A stretch of 64,000 bases of DNA from Paenibacillus lutrae (GTDB lineage: Bacteria > Bacillota > Bacilli > Paenibacillales > NBRC-103111), in contig NZ_RHLK01000007.1 in the NCBI RefSeq assembly GCF_009757775.1, positions 61,897-125,896 of the forward strand, written 5' to 3'. Below the pieces are notes generated by a model. That model saw only the letters and a list, made by a program, of their open reading frames with translations. It was not told where the DNA came from and did not search any database. Positions 26,384 through 36,160 of this stretch are shown here, in pieces. Within the stretch, counting starts at the first letter, position 1. Each line of letters opens with the position of its first letter. Made by a program: the position numbers and the translations under genes.

Positions 26384-28600
26384 TTACTTGTCATTACGGT
26401 ATACATTACGTGTTACGGTCGTTGTTTTACCGAACTTATTGGAAGCGACAACTTTGAACTCGTTGACTCCTTTTTTGAGAGAGAGCTCTTCCGAGAAGGA
26501 ACCGCTGTAAACATAAATTTTACGATCATTGAAATAAACGACCGGGTAATTGTCATTCTTGTCAGAGATTGTCCCCGTAATCGTTACTGAATTCAGCGCC
26601 GTATTCACCGGGAAGTAATTTAATGTGATAAGGGGAGCGTCTGGCTCGAACGTTATGGTTTTGGTCACGCTGCTGGTCTTGCCCGCTTTATTGGTAACCT
26701 GAATAGTAAATGTATTCACACCATCCGCTAAGGTCACTTGCTCCGAGAAGGCTCCGCTGTACAAGTATATCTTCTTTTCATTGAGATAAACCACCGGGTT
26801 GCTGTCGTTCTTATCCGTCACGTTCCCGGAAATCGTTATGGACTTTGTTGTAGATCTCTCAGGCAAGCTGTTGACCTTAATGACAGGGCCTCCCGCGTTT
26901 AAGGTCACGCTTTTGACGATCGTGGTCGTTTTGCCGATCTTATTCTCCGCTCTAAAGGTGAGCGTGTTCTCACCCTCTTCCAAATATACTTTCTGGGAGA
27001 AAGAACCGCTGTAAGAAGTTACAAAGAGTTCCGTGCCATTCAAGTAAACCACGGGGTAACTGTCGTTCGAGTCCGTAACCGTACCGGATACTGTAATGCT
27101 GTCAAGTTGAGTAGACTCCGCCAAGGCATTAATCTTGAGTACAGGTCCGCCGGCATTAAACGTGACTTTCTTAACCACTGTCGTTACTTTGTCATTCTTA
27201 TTCTCTGCGGTGAAGGTCAGGATGTTCTCTCCTTCAGAGAGTTTAACCTTCTTGGTAAAAGAACCGTCATAAGAGAATACGAATAGCTCCTCATCGTTCA
27301 GGTAAACGACCGGGCTGCTGTCATTCGGGTCTGTAACGGTACCGGATACTGTAATGATGTCGGATTGGGTCGTGTCTGCTACCGAATTAATCTTCAACAC
27401 GGGGCCTCCTGCACGGAGCGTCACGGTCTTGGTGATTACGGTTTCTTTATCCGCTTTGTTCTTAGCTTTAATCGTGAAGGTATTTTCTCCATCTTTAAGG
27501 GTTACCTTGCGGGTAAAAGAATTGTCCCACGAGCTTACATACAGCTTCTCGTCGTTAAGATAGACCGCGGGGCTGCTGTCATTCACATCTTTGACCGTAC
27601 CCGAGATTGTAAAGGATTCGTTGGTGACGGTCTCCGGAGTATCGTTTAATTTGAGAACCGGACCACTCGTCTTATACGTAATCGTTTTGGTCACGCTGCT
27701 CGTCTTGCCGCTCGGAAGCTTGGCCACGATATGCACATCGTACGTACCTTCTTCCTCCAGTTTGAAGCCTTCTTTAAAGGCACCGTCAACGACTGCTGTA
27801 CTTTCATCGTTAATCTTTACTTTAGCATCCCGGTGCGTTTTGCCCGAAATATAGAACGTGCCGTTCTCCGTTTTCTCCGGCATGCTGACTTCCAGCATCG
27901 GTCCATCTGCCTGATCCTGGGCGGAAGACTTGATAACGCGGAACAGTAAAGTCGCTACCTCAGCCCGGGTAATCGGCTGCTGCGGTCTGAATGTAGCATC
28001 ATCATATCCGCTGATCAGCTGTTTCTCTGTCGCAATGGCAACATAGTCTCTGAGTGCGTACGAAATCTCATCGGTATCGTAAAAATTATGGGAAAGGGTA
28101 TTGCTGTCTTCCACATCATTGGGGGAATAACCCAAAGTTTTGACGAGCGCGACTGCAACATCTTCCCGGGTCGCCTTAGTTTCCGGGCTGAAGAAAGCTT
28201 TCCCTTTAGGGGGATAGTATCCTGTCAAGAATTCCTTGGTTCCTTCAATGTATTCATAAGACCATTTGTCCGGAAAAACATCCGAGAAAGTCGGTGTTCC
28301 CGGTTTCTGCAAATCGAGGGAAAATGTAAGTGCAATAAGCTTGGCAAATTCTTCTCTGGTGATGGATTTCTCAGGCTGGAACGAGGAGTCTTCGTAACCG
28401 CTAATGATGCCTTTCTTCGCCATATCATAGATTGCGTCGTTAGCCCAGTGGTTGTTCACGTCAATAAATACAATGTTCTGATTGATCGTGCCGCCATTGA
28501 CGGCCTGGTTCTGCAGGATGTTCTCCGCATAAGCATTCGTGCTTAGCATCAGCATACACACCGCAAGAAAAACACTCATTACCTTGTGTAAGGATTTCAT
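26384..28600 (-). CDS. S-layer-homology protein with six Ig-like repeats
   Basis: About 738 aa from ATG at 28600 after 'AGAAGG'. The signal peptide ends 'STNAYA'. Three SLH domains cover about 45-225 ('DVNNHWANDAIYDMAKKGII', 'GYEDSSFQPEKSITREEF', 'GYDDATFRPQQPITRAEV') and anchor the protein to the secondary wall polymer. About six beta-sandwich repeats of 80-90 aa follow, each with 'SGTVxDxNDSxPVVYLN' and a closing 'TKTVTL' strand; repeats 3 and 4 are very alike. The repeats look like Glucodextranase-B/bacterial-Ig modules. A structural or adhesive surface role is likely; no catalytic domain was found. Confidence 0.88.
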   Translation of the reverse strand: MKSLHKVMSVFLAVCMLMLSTNAYAENILQNQAVNGGTINQNIVFIDVNNHWANDAIYDMAKKGIISGYEDSSFQPEKSITREEFAKLIALTFSLDLQKPGTPTFSDVFPDKWSYEYIEGTKEFLTGYYPPKGKAFFSPETKATREDVAVALVKTLGYSPNDVEDSNTLSHNFYDTDEISYALRDYVAIATEKQLISGYDDATFRPQQPITRAEVATLLFRVIKSSAQDQADGPMLEVSMPEKTENGTFYISGKTHRDAKVKINDESTAVVDGAFKEGFKLEEEGTYDVHIVAKLPSGKTSSVTKTITYKTSGPVLKLNDTPETVTNESFTISGTVKDVNDSSPAVYLNDEKLYVSSWDNSFTRKVTLKDGENTFTIKAKNKADKETVITKTVTLRAGGPVLKINSVADTTQSDIITVSGTVTDPNDSSPVVYLNDEELFVFSYDGSFTKKVKLSEGENILTFTAENKNDKVTTVVKKVTFNAGGPVLKINALAESTQLDSITVSGTVTDSNDSYPVVYLNGTELFVTSYSGSFSQKVYLEEGENTLTFRAENKIGKTTTIVKSVTLNAGGPVIKVNSLPERSTTKSITISGNVTDKNDSNPVVYLNEKKIYLYSGAFSEQVTLADGVNTFTIQVTNKAGKTSSVTKTITFEPDAPLITLNYFPVNTALNSVTITGTISDKNDNYPVVYFNDRKIYVYSGSFSEELSLKKGVNEFKVVASNKFGKTTTVTRNVYRNDK

Positions 28601-28890
28601 ATACAACCTTCTTTCTCTAGTCATTACGATAAAATAGGTACTAATACCTATATTATAGAGGAAAATGCTGGATTCATGTAGAACTTTCGAACGTTCCAGT
28701 TGTCATTCATATGACTTTTTGACTAATACTGAGATATCTGGTAGAATCGCGCCTTTAAGTACTAAACTCTACATTCAAAAAGACACCCGGAACAAAAGCA
28801 TGACTAGCACATGCCTTTATTACGGGTGTCCGGAATACATTATTCTAGCAATCTACTCTATGTTTCAGAGCGAATCCGCTTTGCTTATCA
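28601..28890. other. Intergenic region upstream of the SLH/Ig gene
   Basis: 290 bp containing the SLH gene's promoter area and, at 28777-28831, the terminator of the metallopeptidase gene. No other feature recognised. Confidence 0.6.
28777..28831 (-). terminator. Terminator of the metallopeptidase gene
   Basis: GACACCCGGAAC and its near-complement (CGGGTGTC arm) with an inner GCATG/CATGC stem; TTTTT follows on the minus strand. Confidence 0.8.
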
Positions 28891-30741
28891 CTAATCGAAC
28901 AAATGAATATCTGCAAGCTGCAGAATCGTGCCGCTGTTATTGCTTAAGTCAAATTTGTAATAACTATAAGCAGTGGTGTTGTTAACGGCAAAGGTTCTGG
29001 TCTCCATGCGGTTGGCAAAATCTTCATTGCTGCGGGTGTCAACCACGCTCCAGTTCACGCCATCATTAGAGCCTGATACGATCCAATTCAAAGGATCCCG
29101 ATCCGGCTCGTCATTAGCCGACGTAATGGAATAAGACTTAACGGCATAGGCGGTATTCCCTGCAAACTGATACTGAAGGGATGCACTGCTGTTAAAAGTC
29201 AGCCACTTCGTCGCTTCGTTGTTATCGAATGCATTCTCTTTGGTCTCGCCTGCAGGACTGTCATTCGTACTTGCCGTGACAGTTCCGCCGGTGGTCAAAC
29301 CGGGAGCTTTCTTGTACATCCGGAAAAACGGGCTGTTATTCAAGGCAGGCGCACTCACCGGGTCCCATGCCGGAAGCTCATTCTCACCGAAGACATAGCC
29401 GGACGCATCCTTTGTGACAACAAACCGGTGCAAGTAATCGAAGCCCCGCTGCATAATGGAATTGGGTCCACCCTCATGCGGAAGACCGAAAGCATGGCCT
29501 AGTTCATGCAGAGCTGCGCCGTAACCGACGGATAACCCGGCTTGTACGGTAGAAACATTCTCGCCCAGGAACTTGGCGTCTACCGGACTCGCGCTGCTAA
29601 ATTTACTCGTGATCTGAGTTTCGTTGTCCGGATACAGCCAGACCGTCGAGCCTCCGAACACACCGTAATCCCCGCCCCCGAGCGCAATGTGCGCATACAT
29701 ATAATCCTCAGCCGCATCGTATTTAGTAAAACCGACGAAGGCTAGATTCTTAGTGCCTGCCTGAGGATACTGCTGCGGAACTGCGGCTGCAACTTCCCAA
29801 TAGAGATTATCCTTGTTATAGGTTTTGTTATAATAATAAGAAGTCGGGTAAAGGCTCCTCAGCACATGTACGTCCACTTTCCCGGTCGTCTCATTCATTT
29901 CCAGATTGAACGTTTTGCGGCCGTTCCCGTTGCGGTTCATAGAATCAGCCGTAAAAGATTGCACCATTTTCATATAAGTACTGAGCTTGGCTGCATAATT
30001 CTGCGGATCGTTCGGAAGCTGAGTCTGGTACTGTGTACTGCCATCTTCAGGAACATACCAGAAAATACGCGTCACCGCATCATTCGTTTGAGGCTCATAG
30101 ATTAATTTGAGTGTAATCTGGCTGGCTCCGCTTTGGATCACCAGATTGTTCTCTCCGGGCACCAGATCGGCAAACACTTTGAAATTGCCCTGCGCCGCAT
30201 CCCCTTGCATAACCTTGGTGTCACGGGTGGAAGACGTATTCGTCAAGGTGACCGACGTAGCCGTCGTATTGTTGAGCGTTCCGCGAATAAGCGGCAGCGC
30301 GTACCCGATTGACTCGTTATCGGTAAAGTTCGTTACTTTGAATACCGGAGCAGGTCCGGGAGGGTTCGATCCCGTCGTCACTGTAACGGTAACCGGCTGA
30401 CTGGAGGTCACTCCGCTGCTGTTAATCAGCTCGACTTTGTATGTATAGGTCCCGGCCGGCTTGTAGCTGATCGCCTTGGCAGCGTGCTGCGCCTGCGGCG
30501 AATTAGCTGTCAGCGCCTGCGTGTCGATCAAACTATTATTCTCGTAAAATTTGACCGACGTTCCGTTCTCTCCCCACCACATGTTCATGGTGATCGTGTA
30601 GTTGCCGTCTCCATCCGTGTTATCATGCGTTAATGTCGGTGTTCCCGGCGCACCGCCAGCGGCAAGGACCGGACTTACCGGTGTACCTGCTGCTAACAGC
30701 ACGATCAAGCAGCTCATCATGATCCATTTCAGTACTTTCAT
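28891..30741 (-). CDS. Secreted zinc metallopeptidase with Ig-like and discoidin-like domains
   Basis: 616 aa. The signal peptide ends 'VSPVLAAG'. Residues about 30-115 are the chitinase-type Ig domain ('[20 protein letters not shown]'). The middle part carries the zinc site '[15 protein letters not shown]' near residue 411 (HExxHxxGxxH), preceded by '[17 protein letters not shown]', as in the Metallopep/PF12044-type peptidase group. The last 130 residues ('[21 protein letters not shown]', '[19 protein letters not shown]') are an F5/8-type C galactose-binding-like domain. It probably cleaves extracellular protein or glycoprotein while bound to a glycan surface. Monocistronic. Confidence 0.87.
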   Translation of the reverse strand: MKVLKWIMMSCLIVLLAAGTPVSPVLAAGGAPGTPTLTHDNTDGDGNYTITMNMWWGENGTSVKFYENNSLIDTQALTANSPQAQHAAKAISYKPAGTYTYKVELINSSGVTSSQPVTVTVTTGSNPPGPAPVFKVTNFTDNESIGYALPLIRGTLNNTTATSVTLTNTSSTRDTKVMQGDAAQGNFKVFADLVPGENNLVIQSGASQITLKLIYEPQTNDAVTRIFWYVPEDGSTQYQTQLPNDPQNYAAKLSTYMKMVQSFTADSMNRNGNGRKTFNLEMNETTGKVDVHVLRSLYPTSYYYNKTYNKDNLYWEVAAAVPQQYPQAGTKNLAFVGFTKYDAAEDYMYAHIALGGGDYGVFGGSTVWLYPDNETQITSKFSSASPVDAKFLGENVSTVQAGLSVGYGAALHELGHAFGLPHEGGPNSIMQRGFDYLHRFVVTKDASGYVFGENELPAWDPVSAPALNNSPFFRMYKKAPGLTTGGTVTASTNDSPAGETKENAFDNNEATKWLTFNSSASLQYQFAGNTAYAVKSYSITSANDEPDRDPLNWIVSGSNDGVNWSVVDTRSNEDFANRMETRTFAVNNTTAYSYYKFDLSNNSGTILQLADIHLFD

Positions 30742-31023
30742 TGCTCTCTCCCACTTCCTGTTTCTCTATTTGTATAAAATCGTTACATTCCCTTCCTGTA
30801 CATGTACCGTCAACAGCTCTGCTAGTACGAGCCCCTGTCGTGCACGTATTCAAAATGCGCTTCAAAAAGGAAATGATAACCATTTCAGTTTATGCGCAAT
30901 AGATATGGCAAGCAAGATAATAATTGGATTTCTCTATTAACATTTGGTAAAAATGAACATAGCAGACACAAAATATACCAAGTATTCCTCTGCGAATTAT
31001 AAAAATTATCTTCTGATCGATAA

Positions 31024-31072
31024 AAAACCTCTGCAGAACCATCCGGAAAAGGATGATTCTAAAAAGGCTCAC
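31024..31072 (-). terminator. Terminator after the broken DinB/YfiT gene
   Basis: On the minus strand AGAATCATCC pairs with GGATGGTTCT, followed by GCAGAGG and TTTTTT. The remaining gap, 30742-31023, shows nothing clear beyond the metallopeptidase promoter zone. Confidence 0.7.
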
Positions 31073-31092
31073 TTGCGCACCTGTTACATTAG

Positions 31093-31623
31093 CTAGCGGA
31101 TTGACCATCCCGAACGTTCAATAAGTGAGGTGATTTGGGCAAGATGATGCCGCCCATGCCAGGCATACCTGTGAACGGCCGTATCCAGATTCATTTCACC
31201 GTGAGCGGGACTTGTGAAGGTTCTTTCGAATTATGAGGGGTGTAAAGAATGAAGTAAAACTGCAAACCGGCTGTGAAGTGATTCCAGCAGAACCAGCGAA
31301 GTTTCGACAGGTGCGGAATAGTCGTTTAGTTCCGCCCACAGATCCTCCCTGTAAGAACTCGCAGCAGGAAGATCCTCGGTCAGTGCTCTTTTGAAACGAA
31401 GAAAAGCGTTCATGTCATTATCCGCCATGTGATGAATGACCTGCTGGACCGTCCAGCCGCCTGGCCGGTAAGGTGTAAGCAGCTGCTCGGAAGTTAAATC
31501 GTGTACGGTGTGCCTAAGGATTCCCGGGATTGCCGCAATATCTTCTATCCACTTCTTACGCTGCTGTGACGTTGGATTCGGTACCGGTTCGAATAGCCCG
31601 ATCGGATAACGGAAACGATCCAT
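31093..31623 (-). pseudogene. YfiT/BstA-type DinB protein broken by one in-frame stop
   Basis: The first 130 codons ('RYPIGLFEPVPNPTSQQRKK', 'GGWTVQQVIHHMADNDMNAF') match the bacillithiol-transferase-like YfiT family of about 170-178 aa. A TAA at 31231-31233 ends the frame, but the same frame then continues without further lesion as 'FERTFTSPAHGEMNLDTA' and 'YAWHGRHHLAQI' to a TAG at 31093-31095, giving 176 codons in all. The lost part holds two of the three metal-binding His residues ('WHGRHH'). It is therefore a recent single-base pseudogene, or a sequencing error, or possibly a readthrough case. Confidence 0.85.
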
Positions 31624-31746
31624 CCTGCTTCTCCCCCTTAGTGATCCATGAATCCTTTATACATTCTGGGATCGCTTCTTTTTTCCTCCTGGTATAACTA
31701 AAAAAAAGCCCACCATTGAGTGAACTCTTTCCGTTATTTCCAGCGG

Positions 31747-31971
31747 CTAGGGTTGTTGAGGTGTTATATCTTCTGTGAGCACTTCATAAATTAGTTCCCC
31801 CGGAATCTGGTCCTCACTTTTAATGGATGACATAAACACAACCGTCATTTTCTGTTTCCAGTGTCCTCCATTCACTATGATTACATTCTCATGCTGAGTC
31901 ACAACCGTTTCTGGTGAACTGTACATGGAAATCATCATGAAGACTTTAAAAAGTATCTGTTCGACCGTCAC
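31747..31971 (-). CDS. Hypothetical 74-aa protein
   Basis: 74 aa, GTG start at 31971 with 'AAGGGG' nine bases upstream. Mixed alpha/beta composition ('MTVEQILFKVFMMISMYSSP'), ending in 'ITPQQP'; no signal peptide or Cys. I do not recognise the family. Support is limited to length and ribosome site, and it lies in a stretch of small poorly conserved genes. Confidence 0.45.
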   Translation of the reverse strand: MTVEQILFKVFMMISMYSSPETVVTQHENVIIVNGGHWKQKMTVVFMSSIKSEDQIPGELIYEVLTEDITPQQP

Positions 31972-32079
31972 AATGCACTACCCCTTTTAGTTATTGAAAT
32001 TGTTTTTCGAGTTTGACAGTTCGGCATTCGCCGCTCCCTTTGTATGTATGCTCAGCAACAGATTGACTGCCCCTGATAA

Positions 32080-32346
32080 CTAACCCTTTATCAATTCCTT
32101 TTCTCTCAGGTCCAGGTCCTTTTTCATTAAATCAAGTTCTAAAATCTTTAAATCCAGCTCCCTATTTCTCAATTCTAACTCTCTCTTGCCTGGAACTGCC
32201 ATGTTCATTACTACAAATGCATTAAATAAGGTACTGAAGAAAAAAACATAAACCATGTTATCCTTTATCGCCTCATTGAAAAATGCAGCAATGGATACCC
32301 CAACAACAATTGCATTCATTATCACTAACGATAAATGTCTCACCAT
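32080..32346 (-). CDS. Small membrane protein with coiled-coil tail
   Basis: 88 aa from ATG at 32346 behind 'GGGGGGAG'. Two hydrophobic helices occupy residues about 5-50. The tail from about 55 onward is a heptad-like run of Glu/Leu/Arg/Lys ('RNRELDLKILELDLMKKDL') predicted to form a coiled coil in the cytoplasm. Family unknown. It is the last gene before the gerE island. Confidence 0.6.
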   Translation of the reverse strand: MVRHLSLVIMNAIVVGVSIAAFFNEAIKDNMVYVFFFSTLFNAFVVMNMAVPGKRELELRNRELDLKILELDLMKKDLDLREKELIKG

Positions 32347-32603
32347 GTTCTCCCCCCTAACACACATCCACCTAAATAATGGGCATTATTTTATGGTATT
32401 CGCCATGCACTTCAATGATCCTTCATAATTTAGGACTAAGGACCTAATTTTTCGGTTTATAATCATCTTATTTGGTGTTTCTGTATGGATTGTCATAGAT
32501 TATTTCGTCTGTAATAGATAATTGAAGTCTTTCATGTTTATTACAACCCTCATCCCTTTACTACAGCCCCCATCGGACAATTTTAAAGTTACCTCGCAAA
32601 CCA

Positions 32604-32770
32604 TAAAAAAACCTCTTCAGGATCATCCGGTAAGCGGATCATTCTAAAGAGGGTTTCCCCTGGCAAGGGCTGCTTCGTCAGATTTTAAGTTCGCCGAGCT
32701 TAATTAGTTCGACTACCGCCTGTGAATGACCTTTTACGTTCAATTTTTGCATGACATTGGAGATATGGTT
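32604..32770 (-). pseudogene. gerE fragment A: 3' end plus terminator
   Basis: 167 bp nearly identical (two mismatches seen) to 39420-39586, the 3' end and terminator of the intact gerE. It covers the last part of the GerE coding region, the hairpin GGATCATCCGG...CGGATCATTC and the poly-T. Similarity stops abruptly after ACATTGGAGATATGGTT at 32754-32770, where island sequence begins. With the intact copy it forms a direct repeat flanking 6.8 kb. It probably marks the left junction (attL-like) of the element. Confidence 0.9.
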
Positions 32771-32895
32771 ATCTGTCATAAAATACGTTATGATAATATG
32801 CTTATCATCAGAAGTGTATCGGTTTCTCCACATTTTCCCACAAATTTCTACGAATTATGATAAGATTATTAAAAAAACCAACGGTGGTGACTGTA
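32771..32895. promoter_or_regulatory. Promoter region of the OLD nuclease gene
   Basis: 125 bp, A+T-rich. It contains an inverted repeat ATGATAA/TTATCAT around 32790-32808, a possible operator. No defined promoter is claimed. Confidence 0.35.
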
Positions 32896-34731
32896 TTGAA
32901 ACTTAAGTGGTTTCAAATTAAAAACTTTAGGTCTATTGTTGATTCAGGTAAATGCTATGTGAACAACGATATCACTGTCTTTGCTGGTAAAAATGAATCT
33001 GGAAAAAGCAATATTCTACAAGCATTAAAAGCTTTCCATGATGGAGAATTTGATGAAGAGTATGATTTTAATATGAATGATAGCAATCCCGAGTTAATCC
33101 AATGTTACTCGGTTAGCGAAAAAGAAATACATAAAATATATATGGATATCCTCAAGTATAAGTCAGATTATGAATTTGAAAGAAAAATTGGAGAATTAGA
33201 ATACGACCTTATTATTCATAAAGACCATCAATCCATTGTTAATGTTGAAGGCAATTGGTTAGAAGTAATTGAAGAAATTAGGCAAGGAGAATTACAGTTT
33301 TGGGAAAGAAAAATTTCAACTTCAGTTATAAACGTTATTAAGAACAACAAGGATCTTCCCGATTCTGTTATTGAAGAATTAAAAGTACTCCAATTAGAAA
33401 ATAAAGATACCTATGGCGCTGCAAAGCTATTGTCAGAGAAATTTCAAGATCAGTCTGTTTCTGACGCAAACATCAAAAAAATACTCGATGAATATTCCAC
33501 AGCTTCAGATTTTGAAGATAAAATCAGTGATTTCGACAATATAATATTACCAAAGGTAATTCTCTTTTCCTCATTTACAGATCTACTCCCAGAGAAGGCA
33601 GATAAAGACACAGCAAAAACAAGTAACATAATTCAAAGTTTTTTTAAAATTGTTGATATTTCAAGCGATAGCATCTTCTCTGAATCCTCCAGACAAAAAA
33701 GAACTTTGTTAGTTAACCAAGCATCAACAAGGATATCGGGGGATTTTTCAAATTTTTATAAACAAAATGAAGTAAATATTCGTCTTGATGTGGATGGAGA
33801 TGAACTTAGTTTTTACCTTTACGATGGTGCTAATGTAACCCCTTTCAAGCCTGAACAAAGAAGTCAAGGATTTCAATGGTTTCTATCGTTTTATATTACG
33901 TTAGTTGCAGAAAAACTATCAAGTTCGTCAATCATTTTGTTAGACGAACCTGGCTTATATCTGCACGCAAAAGCGCAACAAGATATGTTAGAAGTGCTCG
34001 AATCATTAGCAAAAACAAACCAAATATTATTTACCACACATAGTCCCTATTTAATTGATACCAATAGATTAGATAGATTAAGATTGGTAATAAAAAATGA
34101 AAATACCACTTACATAGAGAATAAGTTCCATAAAGTCTCGGATAGAGATACATTAACACCGATTATCACTGCTATTGGTTATGATCTTTCTACAGGTATA
34201 TCTTTAAACAGTGATCTTAATGTCATCGTTGAAGGAATTTCAGATTATTATTATCTTCAAGCAGTGAAATCATTCATTGAATTAAAAACAAGATTCACTA
34301 TTATCCCTTCTATTGGGGTAGATCAAATTCCTAACATAGCGTCGATTCTCTTCGGATGGGGAGTTCCATTTGTGTGTTTACTTGACAATGATCAACAGGG
34401 AAGAAGTGTAAGTCGAAAGCTAACAAGATTTGGTTATGAGGAGAATAGAGAATTTATGTTTATTTCGGATAAAAAACTAATAATCGAGGATTTGTTCTCA
34501 ACCAATGATTTTTACGAGCACATACTACTTGAACCTAAACCAGAAAATCAATCAGAAAGCAACTCCTCACTTTCGGCGACAGGTGGTAAGGTTCTTTTAG
34601 CAAGACGTTTCTTCGATAGAATATCCTCAAAACAAGAGAACATAAGTCTTGATGTGACTACAATTAAGAACTTCCAAGCTCTTTTTCACAAAATTGATCA
34701 ACGTTCTTTCCCAAATCTAATTGCAAATTAA
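32896..34731 (+). CDS. OLD-family ATPase/TOPRIM nuclease
   Basis: About 611 aa from TTG at 32896 ('GGTGGTGA' upstream); ATG at 32857 is possible but lacks a ribosome site. N-terminal ABC-type ATPase with Walker A 'FAGKNESGKSN' near residue 30, a coiled-coil middle, Walker B 'SIILLDEPGLYLHAKA' near 355, H-loop 'LFTTHSPYLI', then a TOPRIM nuclease domain with 'NVIVEGISDYYYL' near 450 and 'CLLDNDQQG' near 500. This is the layout of P2 OLD and GajA, DNA-damaging anti-phage enzymes. No UvrD/GajB partner follows, so it is a solitary class 1 type. A+T-rich and island-borne. Confidence 0.9.
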   Translation: MKLKWFQIKNFRSIVDSGKCYVNNDITVFAGKNESGKSNILQALKAFHDGEFDEEYDFNMNDSNPELIQCYSVSEKEIHKIYMDILKYKSDYEFERKIGELEYDLIIHKDHQSIVNVEGNWLEVIEEIRQGELQFWERKISTSVINVIKNNKDLPDSVIEELKVLQLENKDTYGAAKLLSEKFQDQSVSDANIKKILDEYSTASDFEDKISDFDNIILPKVILFSSFTDLLPEKADKDTAKTSNIIQSFFKIVDISSDSIFSESSRQKRTLLVNQASTRISGDFSNFYKQNEVNIRLDVDGDELSFYLYDGANVTPFKPEQRSQGFQWFLSFYITLVAEKLSSSSIILLDEPGLYLHAKAQQDMLEVLESLAKTNQILFTTHSPYLIDTNRLDRLRLVIKNENTTYIENKFHKVSDRDTLTPIITAIGYDLSTGISLNSDLNVIVEGISDYYYLQAVKSFIELKTRFTIIPSIGVDQIPNIASILFGWGVPFVCLLDNDQQGRSVSRKLTRFGYEENREFMFISDKKLIIEDLFSTNDFYEHILLEPKPENQSESNSSLSATGGKVLLARRFFDRISSKQENISLDVTTIKNFQALFHKIDQRSFPNLIAN

Positions 34732-34748
34732 ACTTACAATAGCAAAAC

Positions 34749-34780
34749 CCAAAGGGTGGTGTCTACCACCCTTTAATTTT
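34749..34780. terminator. Bidirectional terminator between OLD and recombinase remnants
   Basis: AAAGGGTGGT (34751-34760) and ACCACCCTTT (34765-34774) with loop GTCT; T-rich on the right and A-rich on the left, serving convergent genes. Confidence 0.85.
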
Positions 34781-34837
34781 AAATCAGTTCTATACATCAC
34801 ACGTGAAATGTTCATATTGTCCATAAAATGTCCATAC

Positions 34838-36160
34838 TTAAGCAAGAATACCGAACAAATTATAAACATCAATATTCCCTTCTGAATCCACGGTTATTTC
34901 CTTTATCAACTTGCTGAGTATCGCCCTGACCTTATCCACTTGGTCATAGTTGTTGAAAGTGGATAGTTCATTCAATGTAGCTTTGATTCGTGACCGTTCT
35001 TCTTCGTAATCCATTTGTCGAACCGATTCGCCTTGAACTTTCTCCAACTTCGCTTCAAGACCAGCAATTTCCTTTTCGTACATACCCTTGTCAAAATTGT
35101 ATTGGGCGTCATCCACCTCCCCAAGCATGTGGAACCGTCTTAACTTGAATAATAATTCCCTGTTTTGTTCGATTTGCTTTTGAATCTTCTTGATTTCCTT
35201 CTCCGAACTTTTTGCCTTCTTCTCTTGCGACTTCATTTGACTGATAACCGAATCCGCGCACGTTTCAACGTCCAATTGTTCGCTTATCTTCTTGCCGATC
35301 CATCCGATCAATTCATCTCTCATTTCTTGATAGGGAACCCATTTACCGTTTTCACACCCCGCCACGCCCGCTCGACGCCTTCTTGAACGCATCAGATATT
35401 GATATTTCTTGCCCCTCATCTTGGAACTCATGGTGACCATCGCAGAACCGCAGTGCTTGCAGAAGATGATTTTACGGAAACGTTGACGGGTTGCTTATGA
35501 CTTCCGCGTGTACCGCCTCCTCGAAACTGACGAAGCTCCTTTGACCATTCAAACACTTCTTCGTCGATGATTGCTTCATGTGTCTTGAAGTCGGTTCGTT
35601 GCCATTTCTTCTTTTCTTGTTGTACCATCTTCTTTCTGCGGTCTTGAAGGTTATTAAGATCGTTATAATGGACGGTATTGGTGTACTTGCTGAATACGTT
35701 ATAACCCATATAGGCTTCGTTTTGTAAGATCCGATGAATCGTTGTTATACCCCAAACGCCTTTTTGCTTCGGGGAAGGAATCGCCACATCGTGGGAATTC
35801 AAATAATTAACGATTGCCTTTTCGCCCATCTTGTGGTTCACGTACAGATCGAAGAACATTTTGACGACCTTTGCCGCTTCGTCATCAATGACAACTGTTT
35901 TCCGTCCATCGATTTCAGCTTTTTTGTATCCGTAGGGTGCGAATGAACCTGTGAAATTTCCCTTTAATGCCGATTGTTGCAGTCCACGTCGAGAAGATAC
36001 GCTTATCTGTTCGCTTAATTTCTGATTGACCGCAGACACGATGCCGAACAATAATTCGTTGTTGTCCGTTGCGGTATCGTATACCTTATCTTGTACACGA
36101 ACGTGTCAGGAAGGCGTCATTTTGTTCGTCTGACGACACATCTCGATTACCTCACATTTG
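34838..36160 (-). pseudogene. Large serine recombinase, decayed and N-terminally truncated
   Basis: Reading on the minus strand, the remnant gives 'EMCRQTNKMTP', a TGA at 36106-36108, then 'HVRVQDKVYDTATDNNELL' and the recombinase domain ('GNFTGSFAPYGYKKAE', 'WGITTIHRILQNEAYMGY'). A one-base shift near 35460 breaks the frame just before the zinc ribbon 'IIFCKHCGSAM'; the rest is the coiled-coil region ('KEIKKIQKQIEQNRELLFKL') and tail, about 200 codons. The catalytic Ser domain (about the first 120 residues) is absent: the HNH gene begins where it should be. The family performs site-specific integration and excision. This copy is dead and probably once mobilised the island. Confidence 0.88.

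Noticed and set aside
30890..31108. 72-codon frame upstream of the metallopeptidase
   Set aside because: It covers the hairpin at 31024-31072 and has no ribosome site or recognisable sequence.
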